Source: Tragulus kanchil (taxonomy: Eukaryota > Chordata > Mammalia > Artiodactyla > Tragulidae). From it: a stretch of DNA of 64,000 nt. Under the pieces are notes generated by a model, which made no database searches, was not told the DNA's origin, and worked only from the letters and a program-made list of their open reading frames with translations. Numbering within the stretch: position 1 is the stretch's first letter; each line of letters begins with the position of its first letter. The translations under genes were made by a program, and so were the position numbers. The DNA is taken from NCBI GenBank assembly GCA_022376925.1, contig JAIOJX010000030.1:166853084-166917083 (forward strand). Direction: 5' to 3'. Shown here one piece after another: positions 11,743-22,305 of the stretch.

Positions 11743-12856
11743 GAGGGCCCTCTCCCCTGTGATCCCACCCAAGTGAGCCGAGCCTGCCGAGGCCTCCTCT
11801 TTCAGGTCCAAGGCCTGGGAAGAGACTCAACCCACTGGGCCGGACGACTCCCCGCTGCGGTGCCTGTCCTGCTGAAGGCAGTGTTCCTGGACTTGACGGG
11901 CTTGTCCACACTGGACTGCACAGCTAGACTCAAAAGTCGGGGCCACAGCCGGGACCACCGTCCCCTTAGGCTGTCTGCCTGGGCACATCTGGTTCCACGC
12001 AGGGTCTCTGCTTACCTGTCCTGGAGCGAGGCTGCTTCTGAAGCCAGTAAGCGACAGGGCCCCCAGCCTCTGGGTTGGGCTGCCTCTCCCCCTGACACAC
12101 CCCGACACACCCGAGCTCTGTTCGGGCTCCCTCTGCCTCATGGAGCTGGGTGATCCCAGCCTCTCTGTGTCTTCCTCACCCTGCAGCTAGATATGCTGCT
12201 CAGACAGCAGGAGCAGACCTGAAGACCGTGAAGACAAACCTAAGAGGAAACACACCGCGCCAGCCTGCCGCCCGAGGTGAAGACTTACGCTGGCTGCGCG
12301 GTCAGTGTCGCCGCACCACCCTTCCCTGTACAAACAGGGCAGCGCGCCACGGCTCCTGGGGGTCAGAGGCCATCTAGCCCAGAGTCGGCTCCTGGGGGTC
12401 AGCCAGCCTCGCCACTGCTCAGGGGTCTGCACGCCCTCAGTGTGCGGTCCTGTAACTTGCAATGAAACCGCCCCCCACCCCAGCGAAGCTTCCCACAGCC
12501 TCACCCCCAGGGAAGTGGCGGGCATTGGCAGAACCAACACAGCAGACTCAGCAGGCGAGCAGGCTCTGATCTGAGGCGGCCGGGAGGACTGGGTGGTAGT
12601 GGGATGCTTGACTCTTGGTCTGAGGTGCCAAGGTGTCGTCTGGCTTGTTTTGGGGGGGAGCCAGGACTCTCTGACCTTTGACCCAGCCCTCCAAGTTCCT
12701 CCATGGACAACCCCAGACTTGGGGGGTCTGATTTTGAGGTGAAGGGTGCCAGGGGGTGCCCCACAGGGCCCAGGCTGCCTCCTGCAGCTCAGCTCTCTAG
12801 CCGTCTTGGGGGGGATGGGAAGGAGCAACCTTATCCCCTTAAAAAATAGCCAGCTT
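11743..12856. repeat. Duplication 2, copy 2
   Basis: Near-identical to 10623-11737; continuous with the unique downstream DNA at 12857. A 210-213 codon minus-strand frame spanning copy 1/copy 2 is created by the junction and should not be called a gene. Confidence 0.93.
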
Positions 12857-13084
12857 CTTGGGGGATTTTAGAATTACAACCTTCTTAAAAATATAAGCAG
12901 GATAATAATGCTTACTACTTACCCCTAAGAAGCATCTGAATGAAGAGCAAATGAAACTTTCCTCAGCTCAAGAGTGATTAAAACATTCACTTTACAAATT
13001 ACTCTTGAAAAGGCACAGGCTGGGTCTTGGCATCACTATCAGCACTGCATGTCCAGGCCCAGCTGAGTTTACTGCGCTTCACAG
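12857..13084. other. Unrecognised AT-richer sequence
   Basis: Nothing recognised between duplication 2 and the Tigger1 end. Confidence 0.4.
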
Positions 13085-13331
13085 GTGCGTATTTTATCTT
13101 TTCAACAAACTTGGCTTGTGGGCATTCCTGAGTTGAGCAATGGTGCCACTGCTCAAACAGCATTGTTTAAGGTATGTACATTGTTTTTTTAAAAGACATA
13201 GTAGTATTACGCACTTAAACTACAGTGTAAACATTACTTGTACGTAGAGTAGAAAACCGGACAGTCACATGGCTTGCTTTACTGCAGAGGTCTGGAACCA
13301 AACCCACAGTATCTCAGAGGTCTGCCTGTAA
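13085..13331 (-). mobile_element. Tigger1-type DNA transposon terminal fragment
   Basis: The right end reads 'atctcagaggtctgcctgta', the Tigger terminal inverted repeat (outward end, followed by TA-type target). Inside it are the Tigger1 blocks 'aaggtatgtacattgttttt', 'gcacttaaactacagtgtaa' and 'ggtctggaaccaaacccaca'. The family is a Tc1/mariner-type cut-and-paste transposon, long inactive in mammals. Only one end is present and the left limit is approximate. Confidence 0.8.
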
Positions 13332-14687
13332 CAGGAGCCGAAGCACTAAACGTGTTCGCCAGACGTGCAGCTTAACTTGGGCAAGGGTGAGGAGCCCACC
13401 CCTCTGCCTGCCGAGAAGCACGCAAGAGCTGTCCTCAGCCACGGCCTCGCCCTCCCGGACTTGCAGCCGCTGCGACTCCCTGGCTGAGCACACAGTCACG
13501 TTCAGGGTCCTGCTCCTCACCTGCCTCAGGAAGGCAGCCGGTGACATTCCTGCCCAGGTTTCATTCTGGCAGGAGCTGCTCCTTCCCCGAGAGCGACACC
13601 ACGCACGTAAGGAGTCCGCTAGGCCGGTCCTGGTGATAGAGCACCCCCCTCTCGCCTCCATTCTGACTTAACGAGGGGCGAGGGGGGGCGAGGAGCAGGA
13701 CCAGGGGGCTGGGCCCTCACTCCCTGGCAGCCATGCACCCGTCTCCTGGGGCTGTGTCCCTAGAGTCAGAACCAAATTAAGCAAGGGCCGTTCAGCTGAA
13801 ATAGAGTAGAGAGCAGGCCTTTTGACATACTGCCGTTTTCACAAAGGTCAGTTTTGTCTGTGAGGTTGAGAGGAAAGTCCCTCAAACGAGTGGTATGCTG
13901 AACACCTCCCTCTCCAGCTTTTCTCCCAGTCTCTCAATCTCAGCGACCGCCACCACTCAGCCCCCCATTAGATGGCACCATGGATGGCACCAAGCACCCA
14001 CCTCCTACCGTTTCCTTTCTTGGGGTGTTGCCCCTCCTACCCTGAACCCCATGCTTCTCCAAAAGCAGCCCAAGCCATGCTGTAAAACAGGACCAGACAC
14101 ATGCCACTCGAGGGGTTGCCCCCCTTTCACACCCCTGCAGCCTTGGTTCTGCTCCTCAAGCACCAGCTCCTGAGCCCGGCTCCTCCCGGATCACTCAGCC
14201 CAGCCCGCGTGTCACCAGCAGGCCCCCTCCTCTCATTCCTGGGCTGAACTCGTACCAGGGGCTTCCACTGTCTCCAGAACCTCTAGTCTCCCCTCTCCTG
14301 ACTCCGCCCCCAGGGCCTCTGGAGGCTGCACACCCAGCTGATGCTCCGGAAATGCCCATGCAGAGCCAACCACAGAGAGATGACAGCCCGGCCTCAGCAA
14401 GAACAACAAGGTCAAGCCTCCCTCCTCCTGGGCGGGTGAGTGAGAGCACCCCTTTTCTTGAAGTCAGCATCACTTTTTGAACCATAAGTGTGCCCGTCAC
14501 ATGCCTGGGGTTACAGAGAGCACACCACGACACAAACCGTATGTCAGGTGCCAGGATGTCAGGGTTCAGATGGTGACCTGCCCTGCTCCCAGTGCAGACC
14601 TGGGTGCAGCCCCTGAGCTCCTCGCCCAGTGGGGACAGAAGTGTCAGCCCCCAACCCTTCAGGGCTGGCTCTGGGGAAGGGGGTCTG
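13332..14687. other. Unrecognised single-copy sequence
   Basis: No family recognised. Open frames of 60-115 codons on both strands do not resemble known proteins. Confidence 0.45.
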
Positions 14688-15778
14688 CAGGTGGAGCTGG
14701 GGGAAAGAGGCTGGCTGATCAGCGTGGTCCCAGCTAGAACTCAAGACGGAGCACAGCTGGTGAGATGCTGGTGTCCACAAGTAAGTTCACTAGCGGCATG
14801 AGCTGAACCTGGGAACTGTGTCAGTTTGACTGAAGAAGTAGACATTAATTTTGTTCTCTTTTGGGAGGAGGAGATCAAGGTGGTGAGGCAGAGGGACGCA
14901 GAGCTCACTTCCCCCACAAACACATCAAAACTACGCCGCCTGGTGGAGCAGTTCTCACAGAACACCAGTGTGAGCAGGCCCATCTCAGCTACCTGGAGCT
15001 GCAGGCAGAACCCCCACGTAACCTGGTAAGAGCACAGGAAGAAACTGGGGCGAGGCAGGGCCAGGGCCCGAGGGAGGGACCGTGAGAGAGGCACCTCCTG
15101 TGCTGCCCGGAGGTCAGCCAGGGCCGAGCGGACGACGCTGACCACTCACGCAGCCGCCTCTCCACGCTTCCCCGCCCACGCCCGCCGCTGCGTACCTGCC
15201 TGCTGCTGCTGCTCGGGCGTCGGGAGAGCCCCGAGGAGGGGACTGGCTATCGGGGTGTGGTTCAGGCTGCAGTGGGGTTTGCTCTGGAAGCCTTGTTCTC
15301 AAGAGTGCTCGCAGCTTCCTTGGGCTTCAGTAGCTCACACTTGGTGAGCGTGCGCGTGCCCAAGGAAGGCGTGCAGGCCCATTCTGTGGCTGAGATACCG
15401 GGTGGCCGGCAGCGTGACAGAGTTGCCTGTCCCGGGAAGGGCGGGTGCTTCAGCCCCTCCATCCTCCCACTGCAGCTCAGAACCCTGTCTGGGGGCTCCT
15501 CCTCCAACTGGGGAGCAAACCCTAACCCCCAACAGGGTAGTGACCATCATCAGAGCACCAGACACAGCCCTCCCACCAAAAAAGCTGCCTGAGCTCTAGT
15601 CTACAGAGGGATGTTCCCACATAAAGTTTTCTAAGGCCACAGTGCATAACTTTCTCCTAAGTTTATAGAGTAAAAGAAGAAATGTAAAATGAATAAATAT
15701 AAATAATGAATCGATGAATTAAATAATGAAATGTAAAATGAATAGAGTGAAATTAAAAGTAGAGGAACTACTCCTGCT
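14688..15778. repeat. Duplication 3, copy 1
   Basis: Repeated at 15793-16882 (offset about 1105). Homopolymer differences sit near the junction: the start of copy 2 lacks a G (run at 14699-14703) and a T of 'ggtccc', and copy 1 lacks an A near 15759 relative to 16857-16862. The tail at 15660-15760 is AT-rich with an imperfect internal repeat of 'gaaatgtaaaatgaata'. Confidence 0.93.
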
Positions 15779-15792
15779 GAATCCCTAAGAAT

Positions 15793-16882
15793 CAGGTGGA
15801 GCTGGGGAAAGAGGCTGGCTGATCAGCGTGGCCCAGCTAGAACTCAAGACGGAGCACAGCTGGTGAGATGCTGGTGTCCACAAGTAAGTTCACTAGCGGC
15901 ATGAGCTGAACCTGGGAACTGTGTCAGTTTGACTGAAGAAGTAGACATTAATTTTGTTCTCTTTTGGGAGGAGGAGATCAAGGTGGTGAGGCAGAGGGAC
16001 GCAGAGCTCACTTCCCCCACAAACACATCAAAACTACGCCGCCTGGTGGAGCAGTTCTCACAGAACACCAGTGTGAGCAGGCCCATCTCAGCTACCTGGA
16101 GCTGCAGGCAGAACCCCCACGTAACCTGGTAAGAGCACAGGAAGAAACTGGGGCGAGGCAGGGCCAGGGCCCGAGGGAGGGACCGTGAGAGAGGCACCTC
16201 CTGTGCTGCCCGGAGGTCAGCCAGGGCCGAGCGGACGACGCTGACCACTCACGCAGCCGCCTCTCCACGCTTCCCCGCCCACGCCCGCCGCTGCGTACCT
16301 GCCTGCTGCTGCTGCTCGGGCGTCGGGAGAGCCCCGAGGAGGGGACTGGCTATCGGGGTGTGGTTCAGGCTGCAGTGGGGTTTGCTCTGGAAGCCTTGTT
16401 CTCAAGAGTGCTCGCAGCTTCCTTGGGCTTCAGTAGCTCACACTTGGTGAGCGTGCGCGTGCCCAAGGAAGGCGTGCAGGCCCATTCTGTGGCTGAGATA
16501 CCGGGTGGCCGGCAGCGTGACAGAGTTGCCTGTCCCGGGAAGGGCGGGTGCTTCAGCCCCTCCATCCTCCCACTGCAGCTCAGAACCCTGTCTGGGGGCT
16601 CCTCCTCCAACTGGGGAGCAAACCCTAACCCCCAACAGGGTAGTGACCATCATCAGAGCACCAGACACAGCCCTCCCACCAAAAAAGCTGCCTGAGCTCT
16701 AGTCTACAGAGGGATGTTCCCACATAAAGTTTTCTAAGGCCACAGTGCATAACTTTCTCCTAAGTTTATAGAGTAAAAGAAGAAATGTAAAATGAATAAA
16801 TATAAATAATGAATCGATGAATTAAATAATGAAATGTAAAATGAATAGAGTGAAATTAAAAAGTAGAGGAACTACTCCTGCT
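15793..16882. repeat. Duplication 3, copy 2
   Basis: Near-identical to 14688-15778. The 14-base spacer 15779-15792 matches neither flank cleanly. Confidence 0.93.
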
Positions 16883-16889
16883 TAAGAGA

Positions 16890-18130
16890 AATCCCCTGGA
16901 AGAATAGACCAACCCCTGACCCCCAAGTCCAAAAAGGAGGTAATAAAAATGCTGAAGTAATTAAGAAAGCCTAGTAAGTAATTAAGGATTAAGAAGGATC
17001 CTTGTAACGAGGAGCTAGAAACCATAAGAAAGAGCCAATCAAAATTAGAACTCAGCTGCCAAGGTAAAAACCAGCAGACTAAGTAATTGAGAACAAATAA
17101 GTGACCTGAAAGACAAAATAGCAGAAATCACCCAATCAGAACAGATAAATTGAAAGCACCATATGAAGTATATAGGATACCCTAGCATTGCAGGAGGAGG
17201 GGAAAGTGGATCAAAAATATATTTGAAGAAACTATGGTTGAAAACTTCCCAAACCAATCTTCCTGATCCAGGGATTGAGCCTGGACTCCCCTCACTGCAG
17301 GCAGATTGTTTACGGTCTGAGTCACTGGATTCTAAAGGCAGCAAGAGAAAAAGTCAGTTATAAGAGAACCCCCATAGGGCTCTCAGCTGATTTCTCTACA
17401 AAAACACTGGATGTCTTTTAGCCACTCCCTTCTGTCCTGCAAAGTTCTGAAAGGGAAAAATGTGCAACCTAGGACACACCACCCAGAAAGATGATCGTTT
17501 AGAATAGAGGGAGAGGATTTCTCAGACAAGCATAACCTGAAAGAATACAGCAGGACTAATCCCTTCAAAGGAAATAATGAAAGGTGTTCTCTAAACAGAC
17601 GAAGCAGGAAGAACATTAGGAAAGGCAAATATATTAAAGGACTGAAGATTAAATAGCATAAAGATTTTGTTTGGGTGTGAAAATGATTATCAACCATAAG
17701 CAACAGCAAATAGATAAACATGATGATGTAAAATAGGACATCAGAGTCACAGAATGTGAAGGAGGAAAATGTGCATCTGTTAGAATGTGGAGCACATGGG
17801 ACTATCTAAGTAGATACAATTATGGGCTAATAAATACTTGAAAACTAGGGTTACCTGGAGGTCTTTCTTGCATAATACAAAATAAAATTGTCAAACCACA
17901 AAAGGAAGAAAAAGAACAAAGAAGAAATACTAAACTGGAAAACGAGGTTTAAAAATGGCAATTTAAATACAGACCCATCAATAAACACTCTTATTAAGTC
18001 AATGGACTAAATGCTTTGACCAGAGACAAAGAGTGACAGACTGAATAATCAAACAAGAATCTGCAGCACCATGCTGCTTACAAGAGACCTACTATAGGAT
18101 GAAAGCACAGATGGATTAAAAGCAAGGGCG
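16890..18130 (+). mobile_element. L1 LINE fragment spanning the ORF1 end / ORF2 start
   Basis: From about 17337 the text follows artiodactyl L1: 'gcaagagaaaaagtcagtta', 'ctgatttctctacaaaaaca', 'gaaagggaaaaatgtgcaac', 'ttagaatagagggagagg', 'atttctcagacaagcata', then near 18000 'gtcaatggactaaatgcttt' and 'catgctgcttacaagagacc', which in L1 is the ORF1/ORF2 boundary and endonuclease start. Frames are broken by stops and indels; no intact ORF. The start is approximate. An antisense SINE head interrupts it at 17257-17330. Confidence 0.7.
17257..17330 (-). mobile_element. Bov-tA/tRNA-Glu SINE head fragment, antisense
   Basis: The plus strand reads 'ccagggattgagcctgga' and 'gcaggcagattgtttacggt', the reverse complement of the SINE B-box and A-box region. 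Only the tRNA-derived head is left. It breaks the L1. Confidence 0.75.
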
Positions 18131-18240
18131 TCTTTGGAGAAATGTCCATTTAGGCCCATTTTTTGATTGGAATACTGAGCTGCATGAGCTGTTTGTATGT
18201 TTCAGACATTAGTCCCTTGTTGGTTGCTTCATTTACAAAT
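18131..18240 (-). mobile_element. Inverted L1 segment (twin-priming-type inversion)
   Basis: The plus strand is the antisense of an L1 ORF2 3' block ('cccattttttgattgg', 'gagctgcatgagctgtttgt', 'agtcccttgttggttgcttc'), and at about 18240 it switches to the sense of the adjoining block. The 13-mer at 18131 and its reverse complement at about 18240-18252 flank the inverted piece. This is the geometry produced when L1 target-primed reverse transcription primes twice. Confidence 0.75.
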
Positions 18241-19224
18241 ATTTCTCCAAAGAAGACATACCGATGGCCAATAAACACAGGGAAAGATGCTCAACATCAG
18301 TAATTATTAGAGGAATGCAATCAGAATGGACATCATCAAAAGAAATCTGCAAAAAATAAATGCTGGAGAAGGTGTGGAGAAAAGGGAACCCTCCTACACT
18401 GTTAGTAGGAATGGAGATTGGTGTAGCTGCTATGGAGCACAGAGTGGAAGAAGTGCCTGAAAAAAGTAAGAACAGAGCTACCGTATGACCCAGCAGTCCT
18501 ACTCCTGGGCACATACCTGGATACACCCCAGTGTTCACTGCAGCACTTCTTAAACTAGCCAGGATATGGAAGCAACCTCAATGTCCATCAACAGGAATGG
18601 ATAAAGAAGATGGTACATACTGGAATATTAAGTCATAAAAAAGAACAAAATAATGCCGTCTGTAGACACAGATATACCCAGAGACTATCAAACAGAATGA
18701 AGTCAGAAATAGAAAAATCATAGTACTGATTATGTGGAATCTAGAAGAATTGTACATATGAACCTATCTGCAAAGCGGAAACAGATACAGATGTAGGGAA
18801 CACACAGTTACCAAGAGGGTGGAGTGGGCCGGATGAACTGGGAGACTGGGATTCACACATGCACACTACTCTGTATAAACAGACAGTTACTGAGAATTTA
18901 CTGCATAGCACAGGGAATTATATTCATTAATATCCTGTGATAAACCATAAAGGAAAAGAACACGAAAAAGAATTATATATATATATATACACATGCACCT
19001 GAGTCACTGCTGTACACCAGGAACACAATATAGTACATCAACTGTACCTCAGGAAAATAAAAAAAGGTTTCCAAAGTGGGTGGGAGGGATAAATTAGGAA
19101 TATGGGATGAGCAGATACACATCACTATATATAAGAAAGACAACAAGAATTGTACGAATCTGTAGCTGTACACCTGAAGCTAACACAATATTGTAAATCA
19201 ACTACACTTTAATAAAAGTTTTAA
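18241..19224 (+). mobile_element. L1 LINE 3' end (ORF2 end and 3' UTR)
   Basis: Follows the artiodactyl L1 3' end in order: 'gctcaacatcagtaattatt', 'ggagaaggtgtggagaaaag', 'tactcctgggcacatacctg', 'agcaacctcaatgtccatca', 'ggataaagaagatggtacat', a (TA)n run at 18974-18988, 'cacctgaagctaacacaata' and a final 'ttaataaaagttttaaaaa' polyadenylation-type end. Stops interrupt all frames. A second, partly repeated 3' UTR block (18990-19080 and 19090-19224) suggests variation within the 3' UTR or two stacked tails. Confidence 0.85.
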
Positions 19225-20044
19225 AAAGTGATCTTTTTGGCTGTGTTCTCTGCATATTTGAGTTTCAGAGCAAAATTTCTGGAAGTTAAAGGCATTCCAA
19301 AAGAAAACCTCACAGATCTTCCAGTTGAGAGCAAGGGGCCCACGGAAGCCCGAGGCCTGCTTCTCAGGGCCCGCCCCCTCAGGCGTCCTCCTCTGCTAAA
19401 GCAGCTGAACGGAAGCCACACGCATCTGACCAGCCACAGCCCATCAGGGCTGTCAAGTCCCTCTAGACCTGCCAGGGCTAAAGGCTCCAGAGTGCCACAA
19501 GTGACTGCAAGGCACCAGATGCCAGCAGAAGATGGCAAAGCACAACCAAGGAGAGGCTGCCTGCCTCCCTGGGCCTAGGCAACATGAACAAAGAGCCTCA
19601 TCACAGCTGCTCTCTGCCACTGTCCTTTCACACTCCGCCAGGGGTGCTGATGTTCTCTCCACATTACGTGATCCTCACCACTTCTGCAAAATCCACACAA
19701 AATCACTTGGCAGTAACTGCTAACAGACTCCTCTGTGGGCACCCCAGGCTTCAGCGCAGGCTGGACACACGCTGTGTGGAGGCTTTCCCGCGGGCAGTGG
19801 GGCTCAGGCCGTGTTCCTGAGTCCCTGTGCTTCACTCCTGCTTCTCTGTGCCAGCGTCCCAGGCATCTCAGCTACTGACCGCCCCCTCCCCATTTCCTAA
19901 CATGTCAAAACCTTTTCCCAAAAAAACCCCCCCAAAACCCACCTTTTTTCCTCCTGCTTTCTTGACAGCTCTTAATATCTGTTACATGCTTTCACCCACT
20001 CATAGCTTAATGAACGGTGACCAGCACTGCTCACCTGATGTGAA
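19225..20044. other. Unrecognised single-copy sequence
   Basis: No repeat or gene recognised; overlapping short open frames on both strands are not convincing. Confidence 0.45.
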
Positions 20045-20232
20045 GAGCTGACTCGCTGCAAAAGACCTTGATACTGGGAAAAGACTGAGGGCAGGAGGAG
20101 GCATCGCTGGCTCAGTGGACATGAGTCTGAGCAACCTCAGAGACAGTGAAGGACAGGGAAGCCTTGAGGTGCTGCCGTCCACAGGGTGGCAAACAGTCAC
20201 ACACAACAACAACAGCAGCAACAAACACATTA
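20045..20232 (+). mobile_element. Bov-A2 / BovB 3'-end fragment
   Basis: Contains 'gaccttgatactgggaaaag', 'actgagggcaggaggagg', 'gctcagtggacatgagtctg', 'gacagggaagccttgaggtg' and 'ggtggcaaacagtcacacac', the ordered blocks of the BovB 3' end shared with Bov-A2. Diverged, with an ACA-rich tail. The part from 20118 is repeated at 21217-21330. Confidence 0.8.
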
Positions 20233-20402
20233 CCTACCAGGCGATCTTTTAAACTGTATATATACTACCTGTTCCTCATAACTGCCCTATGAGAGAACCA
20301 CCGTTATCAACATTTTAAACATGAGACAGGGAGGTTGAGAATCCTGCCCGAGGCTACACAGTTCCAGAGGAGGTGCGTGCCCAGGCCTTTTGGCTCCAGC
20401 TG
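20230..20402 (-). mobile_element. MIR-type SINE, antisense
   Basis: Blocks 'cctcataactgccctatgag', 'ttatcaacattttaaacatg', 'gagacagggaggttgaga' and 'gaggctacacagttccagag' match the antisense of the ancient MIR consensus in order. Repeated at about 21329-21501. Confidence 0.65.
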
Positions 20403-20527
20403 GGCTTGCTAGCCTGCAGCTACCCGGCTCCTGCCTGTTGGTGCTTCCAGCTCTGGGCTGGTTTGGACCTCCTAAAACATCACCCCGCTACCCACTGGGC
20501 TCACCCATCGTGATCCACCCCGTGAAG

Positions 20528-20767
20528 TTTTTTTTTTTTTTTCTTTTTTTCGGCCACTTCTATTGATCTTTTATTTATTTATCTTTGTTCTTTGGCCTGT
20601 GGGGGCCTCCCATTGCAGTGGCCTCTTGCTGCAGAGCTCCAGCTTGGTAATTGGACACATTGGTCCGGCCGCTCCACAGCACGTGGGATCCTCCCAGGCC
20701 AGGTCGAACCGGCGCCCCTTGCACTGCAAGGCGGTGTCCTTACCCACTGGACCACCAGGGAAGCCCC
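20528..20767 (-). mobile_element. CHR-type SINE, antisense, with long tail
   Basis: The right end reads 'actggaccaccagggaagcc' (reverse complement of the SINE start) and the left end is the poly(A)-type tail seen as a T-run at 20528-20550. Between lie 'cgaaccggcgccccttgc' and 'gcacgtgggatcctccca'. Repeated at 21627-21867, where the T-run is two bases longer. Confidence 0.85.
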
Positions 20768-21216
20768 ACCCTGTGAAGGTTTTGCATGTATTTTTGAAAT
20801 TCTAGAGGAGGCTAGAACTCTGTCCTGTCCCACCTGGCTCAGAATTTTTTTTCTGCTTTGGCTGAATCTCTCTGGACCAAGGGAGTCCAGCTCTAAACAC
20901 ACCATGTTTACCCCATCCTGACCTTTAAGCACAAATTGAAACAAGATGCTAAAAGTTGCTTAACATTCTGGAAAGAAAGCTTCGTAGTTAATAAAAGAAA
21001 AAAAGAAATTTGAGTATGATTTAAAGGAAGGCTTCTAGAGGACATAACAAGAAGAGAGTGTGGGAAATGTAGTGGGGACGGTAACTGGCTAAACCACAAG
21101 CACAGGAACCACTATAACCTGGAAAAGAAAATCAGTGGATGGCTTGGGGAGCATCTTCAGTGCCCCTAAGAGGACACCTAAGCCTGCCAACAAAGTGCCC
21201 TTGACCATGGACAAGT

Positions 21217-22305
21217 GACATGAGTCTGAGCAACCTCAGAGACAGTGAAGGACAGGGAAGCCTTGAGGTGCTGCCGTCCACAGGGTGGCAAACAGTCACA
21301 CACAACAACAACAGCAGCAACAAACACATTACCTACCAGGCGATCTTTTAAACTGTATATATACTACCTGTTCCTCATAACTGCCCTATGAGAGAACCAC
21401 CGTTATCAACATTTTAAACATGAGACAGGGAGGTTGAGAATCCTGCCCGAGGCTACACAGTTCCAGAGGAGGTGCGTGCCCAGGCCTTTTGGCTCCAGCT
21501 GGGCTTGCTAGCCTGCAGCTACCCGGCTCCTGCCTGTTGGTGCTTCCAGCTCTGGGCTGGTTTGGACCTCCTAAAACATCACCCCGCTACCCACTGGGCT
21601 CACCCATCGTGATCCACCCCGTGAAGTTTTTTTTTTTTTTTTCTTTTTTTCGGCCACTTCTATTGATCTTTTATTTATTTATCTTTGTTCTTTGGCCTGT
21701 GGGGGCCTCCCATTGCAGTGGCCTCTTGCTGCAGAGCTCCAGCTTGGTAATTGGACACATTGGTCCGGCCGCTCCACAGCACGTGGGATCCTCCCAGGCC
21801 AGGTCGAACCGGCGCCCCTTGCACTGCAAGGCGGTGTCCTTACCCACTGGACCACCAGGGAAGCCCCACCCTGTGAAGGTTTTGCATGTATTTTTGAAAT
21901 TCTAGAGGAGGCTAGAACTCTGTCCTGTCCCACCTGGCTCAGAATTTTTTTTCTGCTTTGGCTGAATCTCTCTGGACCAAGGGAGTCCAGCTCTAAACAC
22001 ACCATGTTTACCCCATCCTGACCTTTAAGCACAAATTGAAACAAGATGCTAAAAGTTGCTTAACATTCTGGAAAGAAAGCTTCGTAGTTAATAAAAGAAA
22101 AAAGAAATTTGAGTATGATTTAAAGGAAGGCTTCTAGAGGACATAACAAGAAGAGAGTGTGGGAAATGTAGTGGGGACGGTAACTGGCTAAACCACAAGC
22201 ACAGGAACCACTATAACCTGGAAAAGAAAATCAGTGGATGGCTTGGGGGAGCATCTTCAGTGCCCCTAAGAGGACACCTAAGCCTGCCAACAAAGTGCCC
22301 TTGAC
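21217..22305. repeat. Duplication 4, copy 2
   Basis: Near-identical to copy 1, containing second copies of the Bov-A2 remnant, MIR and CHR SINE (21627-21867). Confidence 0.93.

Larger units (their letters stand above)
20118..21205. repeat. Duplication 4, copy 1
   Basis: Repeated at 21217-22305 (offset about 1099). Differences are homopolymer lengths: T-run 20528/21627, A-run at about 20995-21005/22095-22104, G-run at 21145/22245. The 11-base spacer 21206-21216 ('catggacaagt'-like) looks like a scrambled version of the DNA just upstream of copy 1. Confidence 0.93.

Noticed and set aside
11279..12828. 210- and 213-codon minus-strand open frames
   Set aside because: They cross or mirror the duplication 2 junction, differ between copies because of indels, and resemble no protein.
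15660..15760. Short AT-rich internal repeat as a minisatellite
   Set aside because: Only two imperfect units per copy; the rest of the apparent repetition is the 1.1 kb duplication.
18974..18988. (TA)n as a regulatory or fragile site
   Set aside because: Short AT runs at this place are part of the usual L1 3' UTR.
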